This document shows, in pieces, positions 34,330 to 43,853 of a DNA stretch of 64,000 nt. The translations under genes were made by a program, and so were the position numbers. Source of the stretch: Fundidesulfovibrio magnetotacticus. GTDB taxonomy: Bacteria; Desulfobacterota; Desulfovibrionia; Desulfovibrionales; Desulfovibrionaceae. Every line of letters starts with the position of its first letter. The stretch's first letter is position 1. The stretch covers positions 109,657 through 173,656 of the forward strand of contig NZ_BLTE01000011.1 in the NCBI RefSeq assembly GCF_013019105.1, written 5' to 3'. Below the pieces are notes generated by a model, which saw nothing but the letters and a program-made list of their open reading frames with translations, was not told the origin of the DNA and searched no databases.

Positions 34330-35256
34330 TTATTTCAGCTCCTTGAGCTGGGCCTGTGCGCTTTTGCCCTCGGGGATGCCGCTGTAGCGTTTGGCCACGT
34401 CCTGGAGGATGATCCTGGCGGCCGGGATCTTGCCCAGCTTGCGGAAGCAGAGGGCCTGCTTGAGCATGGCCGACGGCACGAGCGTGTTGGAAGGATATTT
34501 CTGGATGAGGTCCTGGCAGAGCAGCGCCGCGCGGCCGTAGTCGCCCTGCTGGTAGTTGCTCTCGGCCTGCCAGAAGAGGGCCGGGGCCGCCTGGCGCGAA
34601 TTGGGGTAACTTTTGAGCAGTTCCGCGAAGAGAGTGTTGGCGCGGTCGAAGTCGCGCTGGCTGAAGGACTCCATGCCCATGGCGTAGATGGCCTCGTCGG
34701 GGGCGGAGGGGTCCGGGGCGTGCGTCGGCGCGGCGGCGGGGTAGGGCCCGGCCGGGGCGACGCCGTAGACCCCCGGGGCCTCCTGTTCCAGGCGCAGGGA
34801 CGGGGTCTGGAGGGTGGGCGGCTGGTAGCGGGCGTAGGGGTCCTCCCGTCCGGGAGCGGCCGGGGCCGGTTCGTGGAGCGGGGCGCGGGATTCGTAGGCA
34901 GGCGCGGCCGGGGCAGGCGCGGGGCTCGGGGCGGGGGAGGGGGCCGACGGCGCGCGCGGCCCCGGGTCCAGCCCCAGTGTGGCGGCCATGCGCGTCACCA
35001 CGTCCTCCAGGCGCGCCAGACGCTGGTTCACGTCCTCCAGGGTGAGGCCCTGGCCCTTGCGCCCCGTGGTGGATTCCACGCCCTCCACGCGCATGCTCAG
35101 CTCCTGCACGCGGGACTTGAGCGAGGTCACGTCGGCCTGCATGTTGGCCTGGGCCACCTGGGAGGGGTCCGTGCCCTGTTCATGGGACGCGGCGCACGCC
35201 CCCAGCATCCCCACGGCCAGACCGGCGCAGGCCAGTCCACGGACCAGACGCATCAT
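34330..35256 (-). CDS. CpoB/YbgF-like lipoprotein with TPR repeats
   Basis: The 308-residue protein starts at ATG 35256, five bases after AAGGAG. A lipoprotein signal ends at LGACAAS (Cys about residue 21). A coiled-coil segment follows (MQADVTSLKSRVQELSMRVE), then a Pro/Ala-rich linker and three TPR-like repeats (AIYAMGMESFSQRDFDRA, LFWQAESNYQQGDYGRAA, MLKQALCFRKLGKIPAAR). This matches CpoB, which coordinates outer-membrane constriction and peptidoglycan synthesis. Its usual neighbours tolB and pal are absent here; it is the last gene of the sulfur-transport operon. Confidence 0.82.
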   Translation of the reverse strand: MMRLVRGLACAGLAVGMLGACAASHEQGTDPSQVAQANMQADVTSLKSRVQELSMRVEGVESTTGRKGQGLTLEDVNQRLARLEDVVTRMAATLGLDPGPRAPSAPSPAPSPAPAPAAPAYESRAPLHEPAPAAPGREDPYARYQPPTLQTPSLRLEQEAPGVYGVAPAGPYPAAAPTHAPDPSAPDEAIYAMGMESFSQRDFDRANTLFAELLKSYPNSRQAAPALFWQAESNYQQGDYGRAALLCQDLIQKYPSNTLVPSAMLKQALCFRKLGKIPAARIILQDVAKRYSGIPEGKSAQAQLKELK

Positions 35257-35558
35257 GCGGACTCCTTCAGCAGGGCGCGCACGGCCCCGGTCTTGGCCGA
35301 AAGCCCCCCGGAGCGGCCGGGGCGGCAGTCCATCTTCAGGGTCAGGTAGACGCGCTCCTGCCCCTCTTGCACGGCCTGATAGCACGCGCCCACCACGGCC
35401 ATCACCTCGTCCCACTCGCCCTCGATGCAGGTGCCCATGGGCCCCAGCTCGTAGGGCAGGCCCGAGGCCTCGATCACGCGCAGGGCGCGGGCCACGTGGG
35501 GGGCCAGGCTCGCGCCCGCCCCCACGGGGAAGAGGGAGAGTTCCGCCAGCACGCTCAC
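35253..35558 (-). CDS. MTH1187-family thiamine-binding protein
   Basis: The 101-residue protein matches the MTH1187/YkoF-like (DUF77) family: MSVLAELSLFPVGAG at the start and a conserved GLPYELGPMGTCIEGEWDEVMAVV segment. Family members bind thiamine or hydroxymethylpyrimidine and form small ferredoxin-like oligomers. The GTG start overlaps the stop of the YeeE-rhodanese gene and its stop overlaps the CpoB-like start. A role in rhodanese sulfur supply to thiamine is possible but not shown. Confidence 0.85.
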   Translation of the reverse strand: MSVLAELSLFPVGAGASLAPHVARALRVIEASGLPYELGPMGTCIEGEWDEVMAVVGACYQAVQEGQERVYLTLKMDCRPGRSGGLSAKTGAVRALLKESA

Positions 35559-37681
35559 GGCTTGGCCGCCTTGGCGGGGTCGGTCTGGGGGGCTGGCTGG
35601 GGCGCGGGCTGGGCCGGAGGGGGCGCGGCCACGGCGGGCCACTCGGGGCGGGCGGCCCATTCGGTCCAGCCCGCATCGTACCACCTCACGTTGGTGTAGC
35701 CCAGAAGCCGCGTGAGCACCCACCACGTCTGGGAGGCCTGATGTCCGGTGCGGCAGTGCACGATGACGGGGTGGTCCTTGGAGGGGATGAGCGCCGCGTA
35801 GGCCTTCTCCAACTCCTCGCTGGGCTTGAACACGATGATCTCGCCCGGGCCCTTGGCCTGGTCCTCGGTGAAGGGGCGGTTCACCGCGCCGGGGATGTGG
35901 CCGGGCCGCGCCTCGTCGGACTTGGCCCCGGAGAAGTAGTCGGCGGGGCGCACGTCCAGGATCACGGTGCGTCCGCCGGTCATGGCGGCGTGGGTCTCGC
36001 GTCCGTTCACGGTGAAGCCGTCGGGGCCTTCGGGAGCGGGATAGCGCGAGGGGGTCACCTTGGGCAGGGCCGCGTCCTTGGGCAGGTTGGCGGCGGCCCA
36101 GGCCTTCCAGCCGCCCAGGACCACCACGGTGCGCCGGTGCCCCAGGCGCTCCAGGGCCATGGCCAGCAAGGTGGCGTCGTGGGGCGAGTCGCCGGGCAGG
36201 ATGGCCACCAGGTCGCGCGGGGTCAGGCCCATCTGGCCCATGTGCGCGGCCAGGAGCGGCGCGGGCAGCAGCATGGAGGGCACGCCCTCCTGGTTGCCGC
36301 GCAGGCTCTCCAAGTGGAGCGAGAGGCTGCCGGGCACGTGCCCGGCGTTGTACTGGGGCTGGGGCCGCAGGTCGATGACCTTGAGTCCGGGCTTGCCCAG
36401 GTTGGCGGCCAGCCACTGCACGTCGGCCACGCCCGGCAGGCGCGCCGGGGGCGCCAGCAGGGCGGGGTTGGCGGGGGCGTTCCAGTCGGCAGGCAGGAAG
36501 AACTTCCTGGCCTCGCGGATGCGCTGGGCCTCCTCGGGGGACGGGGCCGCGTCGCGCAGGGAGACGGGCTTGAGCACCTCCTCGAAGAAGCCCTTGAGCC
36601 CGCCCGTGAGCAGGTAGACGTTGGGGAAGCCCAGCCGCGCCAGGGCGTCGCGGGCCTGGGCGGGGTGGGTCATGCCGTTGGAGTAGAGCACCACGACGCC
36701 CTGGCCGCGCTTCGCCGCGAGGGCCTGGGGCAGTTCGGCCATGGGGATGTTGGCCGCGCCCTTGAGGTGGAAGGCCGCGAACTCCTCGGGGGTGCGGATG
36801 TCCACCAGGGCGAGGGAGGGGTCCTGGGCCATGATGCGCCGGGCCAGCTCCCAGGGCTCCATGTGGTCGCCCCCGGACTGGACCTGGGCCAGGATGGCCG
36901 CGTCGGGCGAGGGCTGGGCGGGCTGGGGCTGTCCGGTCTGCGCGCCGGTCCGGGGAGCGGTCCCCGGAATGGCCGGGACGGCGGCTGGGCCGGAGGCCGT
37001 CTGGACCCTGGGCACGTTGAGGGCCACCAGGGCCGCCAGGCACAAAAGCACGGAGAAGCCCGCCAGGAAGAGACGGCTCACGCCGGGCCGGGCGATGGCC
37101 GGTCCGCGCTCGATGACCTCGCAGACCCAGAACAGCGCCACCGCGCCGCCCGTGAGGGCCAGCACGAGCTGGTCCTGGGTGATGTCCAGGGCCTCGAAAA
37201 GGAAGGACACCCCGCGCGAACCCATGGAGGCGTACGGGGCCACCCACGGGAAGGCCTCCGCGAAGCCCACGGAGCCCAGCACCACGCCGACGAGGAACAC
37301 CAGGGCGTCCAGGCGTCCCGAGGCCAGGCCCACGGCGGCCGTTCCGGGGCACCAGCCGCCCATGGCGAAGCCCAGGCCCAGGATCACGCCGCCCGCGGCG
37401 TGCGCGCCCAGCACCGTGGGCATCAGGTAGAGGGTTTCCGGGGCCAGCACGCCCAGGCGCGAGGCGGCCACGAGGCCCAGGGCCGCCGTGACCATGGCCG
37501 TGAACATCACCTTCACGACGGTCATGTCGGTGAGGTAGAACACGCCCGTGAGGCGGCGCGAGCTGCCGAAGCCGGCCTTTTCCAGGCACAGGCCGAAGCA
37601 GAAGCCCACGGCCAGGGCGGCGGCGAAGCCCAGGGGGGCGTTGAGCTGTCCGGTGGCGAAAAGGGTGGCGATCATTTCCAC
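35555..37681 (-). CDS. YeeE/YedE-type sulfur transporter fused to three rhodanese domains
   Basis: The 708-residue protein opens with a YeeE/YedE (TsuA-like) membrane half, about residues 1-230, with the family motifs CLEKAGFGSSRRLTG and GFAMGGWCPGTAAVG. Three periplasmic rhodanese-like domains follow at about 265-375, 400-535 and 560-675. Only the third keeps the catalytic cysteine (IVHCRTGHQASQ); the first has serine (VVLYSNGMTHPAQ) and the second has PGDS. TsuA proteins import thiosulfate or related sulfur compounds, so the third domain may process imported sulfane sulfur. It overlaps the gene before by 10 bp. Confidence 0.85.
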   Translation of the reverse strand: MEMIATLFATGQLNAPLGFAAALAVGFCFGLCLEKAGFGSSRRLTGVFYLTDMTVVKVMFTAMVTAALGLVAASRLGVLAPETLYLMPTVLGAHAAGGVILGLGFAMGGWCPGTAAVGLASGRLDALVFLVGVVLGSVGFAEAFPWVAPYASMGSRGVSFLFEALDITQDQLVLALTGGAVALFWVCEVIERGPAIARPGVSRLFLAGFSVLLCLAALVALNVPRVQTASGPAAVPAIPGTAPRTGAQTGQPQPAQPSPDAAILAQVQSGGDHMEPWELARRIMAQDPSLALVDIRTPEEFAAFHLKGAANIPMAELPQALAAKRGQGVVVLYSNGMTHPAQARDALARLGFPNVYLLTGGLKGFFEEVLKPVSLRDAAPSPEEAQRIREARKFFLPADWNAPANPALLAPPARLPGVADVQWLAANLGKPGLKVIDLRPQPQYNAGHVPGSLSLHLESLRGNQEGVPSMLLPAPLLAAHMGQMGLTPRDLVAILPGDSPHDATLLAMALERLGHRRTVVVLGGWKAWAAANLPKDAALPKVTPSRYPAPEGPDGFTVNGRETHAAMTGGRTVILDVRPADYFSGAKSDEARPGHIPGAVNRPFTEDQAKGPGEIIVFKPSEELEKAYAALIPSKDHPVIVHCRTGHQASQTWWVLTRLLGYTNVRWYDAGWTEWAARPEWPAVAAPPPAQPAPQPAPQTDPAKAAKP

Positions 37682-38331
37682 TGCCTCCTGAAGATCCAGG
37701 CCGTCAGGTAGCCCGTGGCGAAGACGCAGCCCAGGAAGACGAAGCTGCCCGTGAGCAGGAGCGCCCCGCCGCTAAGCCCCTGTCCCGAGGTGCAGCCCTG
37801 GGCCAGGCGCGCGGCGAAGCCCGTGAGCGCCCCGCCCGCCAGGGCCAGCAGGAGCCTGCGCAGGCGCGAGGCCGTGGGGCCGCGCTCCACCATGAAGCGC
37901 AGGCGTCCGCCAGCCAGGGCCGAGAGCAGGCCCCCGGCCAGCACGCCCAGGAACATGAACGAAAGGTAGTAGGCGAGCGGATCGGGGAACCAGGGGCCGA
38001 AATAGGCGTTGGCCTCGACCCGCGCCGGAAGGATCAAGTGTTCGAGCCAGGCCCCGAGGCGGGCCAGCGCGCCCGAGGCCCCCAGGCCCGCGCCCAGGAT
38101 CAGATAGGAGGCCAGGAGCGTGAGCCCCAGGAAGAGCCCCGCCAGGTAGGGGTTCATGGGCGGGGGCGAAGGAAGCTCCTGCACGGCCACGCGCGCCGGG
38201 GCGCTCTCGTGGGCCTTGGCCGCCTCGGCGGCGGAAGCGTTGCCGCCGTCGCGCGTGTCGTCGCTCCCGGCGTCGCCGTTGCGGGGCGTGGCGTCGGTGT
38301 CGGTCCGGATGTCGTCGGTCATGGTCAGCAT
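37672..38331 (-). CDS. YeeE/YedE-family membrane protein, second half-transporter
   Basis: The 219-residue protein has an N-terminal charged, Ala-rich tail of about 55 residues and five membrane helices. The family motif GFAARLAQGCTSGQGLSGGALL holds the conserved cysteine thought to pass thiosulfate sulfur. With the fused protein downstream it forms the two-part version of the transporter. ATG 38331 overlaps the end of the rhodanese gene; ATG 38322 is equally possible, as neither has a clear ribosome site. Confidence 0.83.
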   Translation of the reverse strand: MLTMTDDIRTDTDATPRNGDAGSDDTRDGGNASAAEAAKAHESAPARVAVQELPSPPPMNPYLAGLFLGLTLLASYLILGAGLGASGALARLGAWLEHLILPARVEANAYFGPWFPDPLAYYLSFMFLGVLAGGLLSALAGGRLRFMVERGPTASRLRRLLLALAGGALTGFAARLAQGCTSGQGLSGGALLLTGSFVFLGCVFATGYLTAWIFRRQWK

Positions 38332-38885
38332 CCCGCGTTCTTGGAGGCCGGCGGCTGGGGGGCCGGGCCGGAGGGTGAAGGGACAGGAGGAGTCGGGTCG
38401 GAAGGGGCGGGTCCGGCCGGGGCCGGAGCAGCCGGAGGGGTCTGCACGGCGGGCGCGGCGGCGGGCGCGTCGCCCAGCGGGACTTCGCGCACGGCCACGC
38501 CCAGTTCCTTGGTGGTCCACCACGCCGCCATGCCTCCGCGCAGGGCCAGCACCGGGCGCGAGGCCCGGGCCGCCAGCGCCCCGGCCACGGCGAAGGCGGC
38601 CGTGCCGTCCTTGTCCACCAGGACGAGCGGCCCGGAACCCGTGAGCAGGGTCTCGTCGGCCAGCACGGCGGCGGCGTCGAGGTTGAGCGCGCCGGGCAGG
38701 GCATAGTCCTGGAATTCGGCGGGGGTGCGGATGTCGATGAGGTCGAGCCCGGCGGGCGGCTTGGCCAGCAATTTCACGGCCTCCTCGGGGGGCAGGGCCT
38801 CGGGGAGCTTCGGTCCGGCGGCCCCGGCGGGCACGGCCAGGGAGAGCAGGCTCGCCAGCAGGGCGGCCCGGAGGGATCGGTTCAT
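38325..38885 (-). CDS. Secreted rhodanese-like protein lacking catalytic cysteine
   Basis: The 186-residue protein starts at ATG 38885 behind AAGGAGA and has a signal peptide ending near AGA (residue 24). A rhodanese-like domain covers about residues 30-130 (GLDLIDIRTPAEFQDYALPGALNL and the terminal LRGGMAAWWTTKEL), but the active-site cysteine position reads VLVDKDGTAAFA. A Pro/Ala-rich tail ends with a single Cys (KNAGC). It is the first gene of the sulfur operon. It may bind rather than transfer sulfur. Confidence 0.8.
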   Translation of the reverse strand: MNRSLRAALLASLLSLAVPAGAAGPKLPEALPPEEAVKLLAKPPAGLDLIDIRTPAEFQDYALPGALNLDAAAVLADETLLTGSGPLVLVDKDGTAAFAVAGALAARASRPVLALRGGMAAWWTTKELGVAVREVPLGDAPAAAPAVQTPPAAPAPAGPAPSDPTPPVPSPSGPAPQPPASKNAGC

Positions 38886-38904
38886 GGCGTTCTCCTTGGG
38901 CGCA

Positions 38905-38932
38905 TTGGTAGCAGGTGAAGGATTTTTTGCAA
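38905..38932 (-). promoter_or_regulatory. Possible promoter for the rhodanese/YeeE operon
   Basis: On the minus strand TTGCAA and TACCAA are separated by 16 bp, 20 bp before the ATG of the first gene. This is a fair sigma-70 match but the leader would be very short. Confidence 0.35.
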
Positions 38933-39002
38933 GTGCGCCGGGCCAATGGCTCGATGGCGCGGGATTTTTTCGCGCCGGACCCCTCGCGCGGGGCCGCCGT
39001 GA

Positions 39003-39031
39003 TTGACCTTCCCCTCGCCATCTTTTAAGGG
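39003..39031 (+). promoter_or_regulatory. Possible promoter for lepA
   Basis: TTGACC (39003-39008) and TAAGGG (39026-39031) are separated by 17 bp, about 30 bp before the lepA start. Confidence 0.4.
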
Positions 39032-39060
39032 ACCTTCGCACACGAGTCAGCAGGTACAAA

Positions 39061-40863
39061 ATGGTAGACACTACGCGTATCAGGAACTTCAGCATCATAG
39101 CGCACATCGACCACGGAAAGTCCACCCTGGCCGACCGCATCCTGGAGGTGACCAAGGTCATCACCCAGCGGGAAATGCGCGAACAATATCTGGACAAGAT
39201 GGACCTGGAGCGCGAGCGCGGCATCACCATCAAGGCGCAGACCGTGCGCATCCCCTACCGCGCCGCCGACGGCGCGGAGTACGTGCTCAACCTCATCGAC
39301 ACCCCCGGCCACGTGGACTTCTCCTACGAGGTCTCGCGCTCCCTGGCCGCCTGCGAGGGCGCGCTCCTGGTTGTGGACGCCACCCAGGGCGTGGAGGCCC
39401 AGACCCTGGCCAACGTCTTCCTGGCCCTGGACAACGACCTCGAGATCATCCCCGTGCTCAACAAGATCGATCTCCAGTCCGCCGACCCCGACCGGGTGAA
39501 GCAGGAGATCGAGGAGGGCATCGGCCTGGACACCTCCGAGGCCATGAACGTCTCGGCCAAGACGGGCCTGGGCGTCGACCTGGTGCTGGAAGCCATCGTC
39601 AAGCGCCTGCCGCCGCCCAAGGGCGACCGCGAGGCCCCGCTCAAGGCCCTGATCTTCGACTCCTGGTACGACTCCTACCAGGGCGTGGTGGTGCTCTTCC
39701 GCGTGGTGGACGGAACCATGCGCACGGGCCAGAAGCTGCGCATGTTCTCCACCGGGGCCGAGTTCGAGGTGACGCGCCTGGGCGTGTTCTCCCCCGGCCC
39801 CCAGGACGTGCAGGACTTCGGCCCCGGCGAGGTGGGCTTCCTCTGCGGGGCCATCAAGGACTTGAACGAGGCCCGCGTGGGCGACACCATCACCACGGCC
39901 GCCAAGCCCGCCACGGAGCCCCTGCCCGGCTTCAAGGAAGTGAAGCCCATGGTCTTCTGCGGGCTCTATCCCGTGGACGCCAACGACTACGAGCAGTTGA
40001 AGAACGCCCTGGAGAAGCTCCAGCTCAACGACGCGGCTTTCACCTTCGAGCCCGAGACCTCCCAGGCCCTGGGCTTCGGCTACCGCTGCGGCTTCCTGGG
40101 CCTTCTGCACATGGAGATCGTGCAGGAGCGCCTGGAGCGCGAGTTCCAGGTGGAGCTCATCGCCACGGCCCCGTCGGTGGTCTACAAGGTGGAGCGCCAC
40201 GACGGCACCACCTTCTCCATCGACAACCCCTCCAAGCTGCCCAAGCAGCAGGACACCGCCGCGCTCTACGAGCCCTTCGCCCGCGTGGAGATCCACGTGC
40301 CCAACGAGTACGTGGGCAACGTCTTCAAGCTCTGCGAGGAGAAGCGCGGCATCCAGAAGGACATCAAGTACCTCACCGCCACCCGGGTGATCATCACCTA
40401 CGAGCTGCCCTTCGCGGAGATCGTCTACGACTTCTTCGACCGCCTCAAGAGCGGCACGCGCGGCTACGCCTCGCTGGACTACGAGCTCATCGACTACCGC
40501 GCCTCGGACCTGGTGAAGCTCGACATCCTGCTCAACGGCGACCCCGTGGACGCCCTGGCCGTGATCGTGCACCGCGACAAGGCCTATTACCTGGGCCGCG
40601 ACGTGGCGCTGAAGCTCAAGAAGGTCATCCCGCGCCAGATGTTCGAGGTGGTGATCCAGGCGGCCATCGGGGCCAAGGTGATCGCGCGCGAGCGCGTGGC
40701 CCCCTTGCGCAAGGACGTGATCGCCAAGTGCTACGGCGGCGACATCACCCGCAAGCGCAAGCTCCTGGAGAAGCAGAAGGAAGGCAAGCGGCGCATGAAG
40801 CGCATGGGCAACGTGGAGCTGCCCCAGGAGGCCTTCCTGGCAGCCCTGAAAGCCGGAGACTAA
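39061..40863 (+). CDS. lepA: Elongation factor 4 (LepA), ribosomal back-translocase GTPase
   Basis: The 600-residue protein has the full LepA layout: G domain with [14 protein letters not shown] (P-loop), the switch [19 protein letters not shown] and [10 protein letters not shown], then domains II-III, an EF-G V-like domain and the LepA-specific C terminus ([36 protein letters not shown]). It binds stalled ribosomes and supports translation under stress. The length is standard. The lepA-lepB pairing is common in bacteria. Confidence 0.97.
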   Translation: MVDTTRIRNFSIIAHIDHGKSTLADRILEVTKVITQREMREQYLDKMDLERERGITIKAQTVRIPYRAADGAEYVLNLIDTPGHVDFSYEVSRSLAACEGALLVVDATQGVEAQTLANVFLALDNDLEIIPVLNKIDLQSADPDRVKQEIEEGIGLDTSEAMNVSAKTGLGVDLVLEAIVKRLPPPKGDREAPLKALIFDSWYDSYQGVVVLFRVVDGTMRTGQKLRMFSTGAEFEVTRLGVFSPGPQDVQDFGPGEVGFLCGAIKDLNEARVGDTITTAAKPATEPLPGFKEVKPMVFCGLYPVDANDYEQLKNALEKLQLNDAAFTFEPETSQALGFGYRCGFLGLLHMEIVQERLEREFQVELIATAPSVVYKVERHDGTTFSIDNPSKLPKQQDTAALYEPFARVEIHVPNEYVGNVFKLCEEKRGIQKDIKYLTATRVIITYELPFAEIVYDFFDRLKSGTRGYASLDYELIDYRASDLVKLDILLNGDPVDALAVIVHRDKAYYLGRDVALKLKKVIPRQMFEVVIQAAIGAKVIARERVAPLRKDVIAKCYGGDITRKRKLLEKQKEGKRRMKRMGNVELPQEAFLAALKAGD

Positions 40864-40871
40864 CCCCGCAT

Positions 40872-40954
40872 CCCCCATTGGGGGGTCCAGGGGGAATCAT
40901 TTCCCCTGGCGGGTCCAGGGCAGAGCCCTGGTGGGGTATGGGGCGAAGCCCCAT
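40872..40954. repeat. Tandem hairpin repeats between lepA and lepB
   Basis: Four hairpins occur in 85 bp: CCCCCATTGGGGG, CCAGGGG with CCCCTGG (40887-40909), CCAGGGCAGAGCCCTGG (40915-40931) and ATGGGGCGAAGCCCCAT (40938-40954), joined by GGGTC linkers. It is the same class as the cluster at 23009-23093. It lies inside the lepA-lepB transcript. Confidence 0.7.
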
Positions 40955-40975
40955 CTCCCTCAACAAGGAAGCACA

Positions 40976-41581
40976 ATGAACCCTCGCTGGCAGAAGTTGC
41001 TGAAAGAATACGTGGAAGCCCTGGCGGTGGCGCTCATTCTGGCGCTGATCATCCGCACGTTCATCATCCAGGCCTTCAAGATCCCCTCGGAGTCCATGCT
41101 GGACACCCTGCTGGTGGGCGACCATCTGCTGGTGAGCAAGTTCTCCTACGACATCAAGCTGCCCTTCATGGAGAAGTCGCTCATGAAAACGGGCGACCCC
41201 CAGCACGGCGACGTGATCGTCTTCGAGTTCCCCGAGGACCGCTCGCTCGACTACATCAAGCGGGTGATCGGCGTGCCCGGCGACACCATCCAACTCAAGG
41301 ACAACGTGCTCTACCGCAACGGCGAGAAGGTGGACGAGCCCTACAAGCGCCTGGACCCCCACGGCTTCGGCCGCCCCAACTTCGGCCCGGTGAAGGTGCC
41401 CGACGGCCAGTACTTCATGATGGGCGACAACCGCGACCACTCCCAGGACTCGCGCTTCTGGAAGGAAGACAAACGCTTCGTGCCCCGCGAATACATCCGG
41501 GGCAAGGCCTGGGTGATCTACTGGTCCTGGGGCGGCCCCCTGGACGTGCGCTGGAACCGGATCGGCACCATCATCAAGTAG
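40976..41581 (+). CDS. lepB: Signal peptidase I (LepB)
   Basis: The 201-residue protein has one N-terminal membrane helix (EALAVALILALIIRTFIIQAF), then the catalytic box PSESM with nucleophile Ser40, the general-base lysine in DYIKRVIGVPGD and the conserved GDNRDHSQDSR box. It removes signal peptides from exported proteins on the periplasmic side of the membrane. ATG 40976 follows AAGGAAG and gives the normal short N terminus; longer in-frame starts lie inside the hairpin repeats. Confidence 0.95.
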   Translation: MNPRWQKLLKEYVEALAVALILALIIRTFIIQAFKIPSESMLDTLLVGDHLLVSKFSYDIKLPFMEKSLMKTGDPQHGDVIVFEFPEDRSLDYIKRVIGVPGDTIQLKDNVLYRNGEKVDEPYKRLDPHGFGRPNFGPVKVPDGQYFMMGDNRDHSQDSRFWKEDKRFVPREYIRGKAWVIYWSWGGPLDVRWNRIGTIIK

Positions 41582-41608
41582 TCCGGCCGGGCGTAAACGC
41601 GACCACCG

Positions 41609-41641
41609 ACGCCCCGTCTCCCGCGAGACGGGGCGTTTTTC
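41609..41641 (+). terminator. Intrinsic terminator after lepB
   Basis: A 12-bp perfect stem (ACGCCCCGTCTC with GAGACGGGGCGT) with a CCGC loop is followed by five T. It ends the lepA-lepB unit. Confidence 0.93.
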
Positions 41642-41805
41642 ATTGGCGTCAGGCGGCTCGGGCCGGATGCAACTCCCCTGTGCCCAGGTGATTGGGCTGG
41701 GAAAGATTCACCTGTCAAACCAGCCGCTAATCGGATAGGTCATCCCGACGCCTGGCCCGGGGGGGCGTGTTTTCGCAACGCACGAACCTACCTGGGATTA
41801 AGGGC

Positions 41806-43719
41806 ATGACACACCGCAGATTCCTTCTCCCCCTTTTGGCGCTCCTCGCTCTCGGATTCGCCGGGTCGGCCAACGCCGCCCGGTTCAACCAGTACGTCGG
41901 TTTTGGCGACAGCACCCTGGACAGCGGCTACTTCCGCTACAACACCACCGGGATACCCACCTTCGACAGGCTGGTCGCCGACGCCGTGTCCCGGGGGGCC
42001 AGCGGCGGGTTCGTGGGCCCGGGAGTGGCCAACGCCACGATCCTGGCCGGGAAGCTCGGACTGAACGGAGCGGCCGTCGGGGCAGGCGGGACCAACTACG
42101 CCAACGGCGGCGCGTTTTCGGCCACCCTGCGCGTCTCGGACGCCACGGCCCCCATTTCCGGCGTGACGGCCCCCACCAACGTCTCCTCCAATCAGCAGAT
42201 TCAGAACTATCTGGCCTCCGTGGGCGGCGCGGCCAATCCCAACGCCATCTACGTGCTCAAGACCAGCGACAACGACCTCCAGTTCCTTCGGGCCATGACC
42301 CCGGCCTGGGTCGCCGCCAACCCCAATTTCCTGCCCAACCTGGCCACGCTGGAGGCGGCCAACGTGGCCAGCCTTCAAGCGGCCGGGGCGCGCGCCATCG
42401 TCGTGCCCAATTCCTACAACTACGCCGTGTTCGCAGGCCTGGGCGGGCAGCTCGCCCCGCAGAACGCCGACCTCTACGCCACCTCCCTGTCCTACGGGCA
42501 GATGCGCTGGGCCAGTCTGTCCGCAGTCGGCGTGCGCTTCATCCCCGCCGACATCGACAGCCTGATGCGCTTCGTGGTGCAGCATCCCGCCCTGTTCGGG
42601 TTCACCCCCTCCTCGGTGCTGTCGGCCAACACGCTGTCCCCGGACCTGAGCCCCCTGCTGGTCAGCTGGGCCGAGGTCACCCCGGCCCAGATGCAGACCA
42701 ACCTGTTCATCGGGGCCAACGGCGTGCATTTCACCACGGCGGGGCAGCAGATCGAAGCCGACTACGAATACAACCTGCTCATCGCGCCCACCCAGATGTC
42801 CCTGCTGGCCGAGGCCCCGGTGCAGGGCGGCCTGGCGCGGGCGGCCACCATCCAGGGGCAGATAGACCTATCCATGCAGCATCGTGGCCCCCATGGGGTC
42901 AACGTCTGGGCCAGCGGAGGGGTCAATTCCCTGGGCCTCAGGAACACGCCGGGCGTGCCCGACTCCTCCGGCGCGCCCTTCAGCGGTTCGGCGGGCGCGG
43001 ACTATCGGCTGGACTGCGGGCTGCTCCTGGGCGCGGCCTTCTCCGCCGGAACGCAGACCCAGGACTTTTCCGACGACGGCGGCCGCTTCGACCAGAACGA
43101 CCAGACCTTCAGCCTCTACACCGCCTACAAGGCCGGGCCCGTGTGGGGCAATGCGGTGGCCTCCTACGGCCTTATCCAGAACAGGACGACCCGCACCGTG
43201 CCCCTGGGCCGCTTCACGGACCAGAACACCGCCGACACCGGCGGGCGCTCGCTGGGCCTGGCCCTGCGCCTGGGCGGCGACCTCAAGCTGGGGCCTGTCT
43301 CCACAGGTCCGGTGGCCGGCCTGGTGCTGCAGCAGGTGCGCATCGACGGCTTCACCGAGTCCGGGACCAGCGGCGTCACGGCCCTGGCCTTCGGTCAGCA
43401 GACGCGCGACTCCCTGGTCAGCCAGCTCGGCTGGCGCGTCCTGGCCGACCTCGGCAGGTGGCAGCCTTTCGCGGAAGTGAAATGGAACCATGAGTTCGCG
43501 GGGCAGGGCCGCATGGTCAAGGCCGCCATCACCACGGCCCCCGCAGCGCCCTATTCCCTGGCCGCGGCTCCGGTGGCCGAGGATTGGGGCACGGCGTCCC
43601 TGGGCGTTTCCTTCAAGCTTTCGGAACGGGTGACCCTGCGGGGCTCGGGCACGGCCCAGTTCAGCAATCCCCAGGCCACGGGCTGCGGCGGCGAGCTGGG
43701 CGTGAACATCAACTTCTGA
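41806..43719 (+). CDS. GDSL-type esterase autotransporter
   Basis: The 637-residue protein has a signal peptide ([19 protein letters not shown]), an SGNH/GDSL hydrolase passenger at about residues 25-330 (nucleophile in [26 protein letters not shown] and the histidine in [12 protein letters not shown]), and a C-terminal beta-barrel autotransporter domain at about 370-637 ending ...GVNINF with the terminal Phe typical of outer-membrane proteins. It should display a lipolytic or carbohydrate-esterase activity on the cell surface. AAGGG just before ATG 41806 sets the start. An inverted repeat CAGGTGA-N16-TCACCTG (41685-41714) lies upstream and could be an operator. Confidence 0.87.
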   Translation: MTHRRFLLPLLALLALGFAGSANAARFNQYVGFGDSTLDSGYFRYNTTGIPTFDRLVADAVSRGASGGFVGPGVANATILAGKLGLNGAAVGAGGTNYANGGAFSATLRVSDATAPISGVTAPTNVSSNQQIQNYLASVGGAANPNAIYVLKTSDNDLQFLRAMTPAWVAANPNFLPNLATLEAANVASLQAAGARAIVVPNSYNYAVFAGLGGQLAPQNADLYATSLSYGQMRWASLSAVGVRFIPADIDSLMRFVVQHPALFGFTPSSVLSANTLSPDLSPLLVSWAEVTPAQMQTNLFIGANGVHFTTAGQQIEADYEYNLLIAPTQMSLLAEAPVQGGLARAATIQGQIDLSMQHRGPHGVNVWASGGVNSLGLRNTPGVPDSSGAPFSGSAGADYRLDCGLLLGAAFSAGTQTQDFSDDGGRFDQNDQTFSLYTAYKAGPVWGNAVASYGLIQNRTTRTVPLGRFTDQNTADTGGRSLGLALRLGGDLKLGPVSTGPVAGLVLQQVRIDGFTESGTSGVTALAFGQQTRDSLVSQLGWRVLADLGRWQPFAEVKWNHEFAGQGRMVKAAITTAPAAPYSLAAAPVAEDWGTASLGVSFKLSERVTLRGSGTAQFSNPQATGCGGELGVNINF

Positions 43720-43853
43720 GCAGAGGGCGCTGCCGGTGTGGCTTCCGGCCGGTCCGGACGCCGTCGCCGGGCTTGCTCGTTGCGAGGCGCTTTCATCCCA
43801 AAGGGAAAGCGCATAGGGTACCCCGAATTCGTACGTCCGCACCGGAGGTTCCC

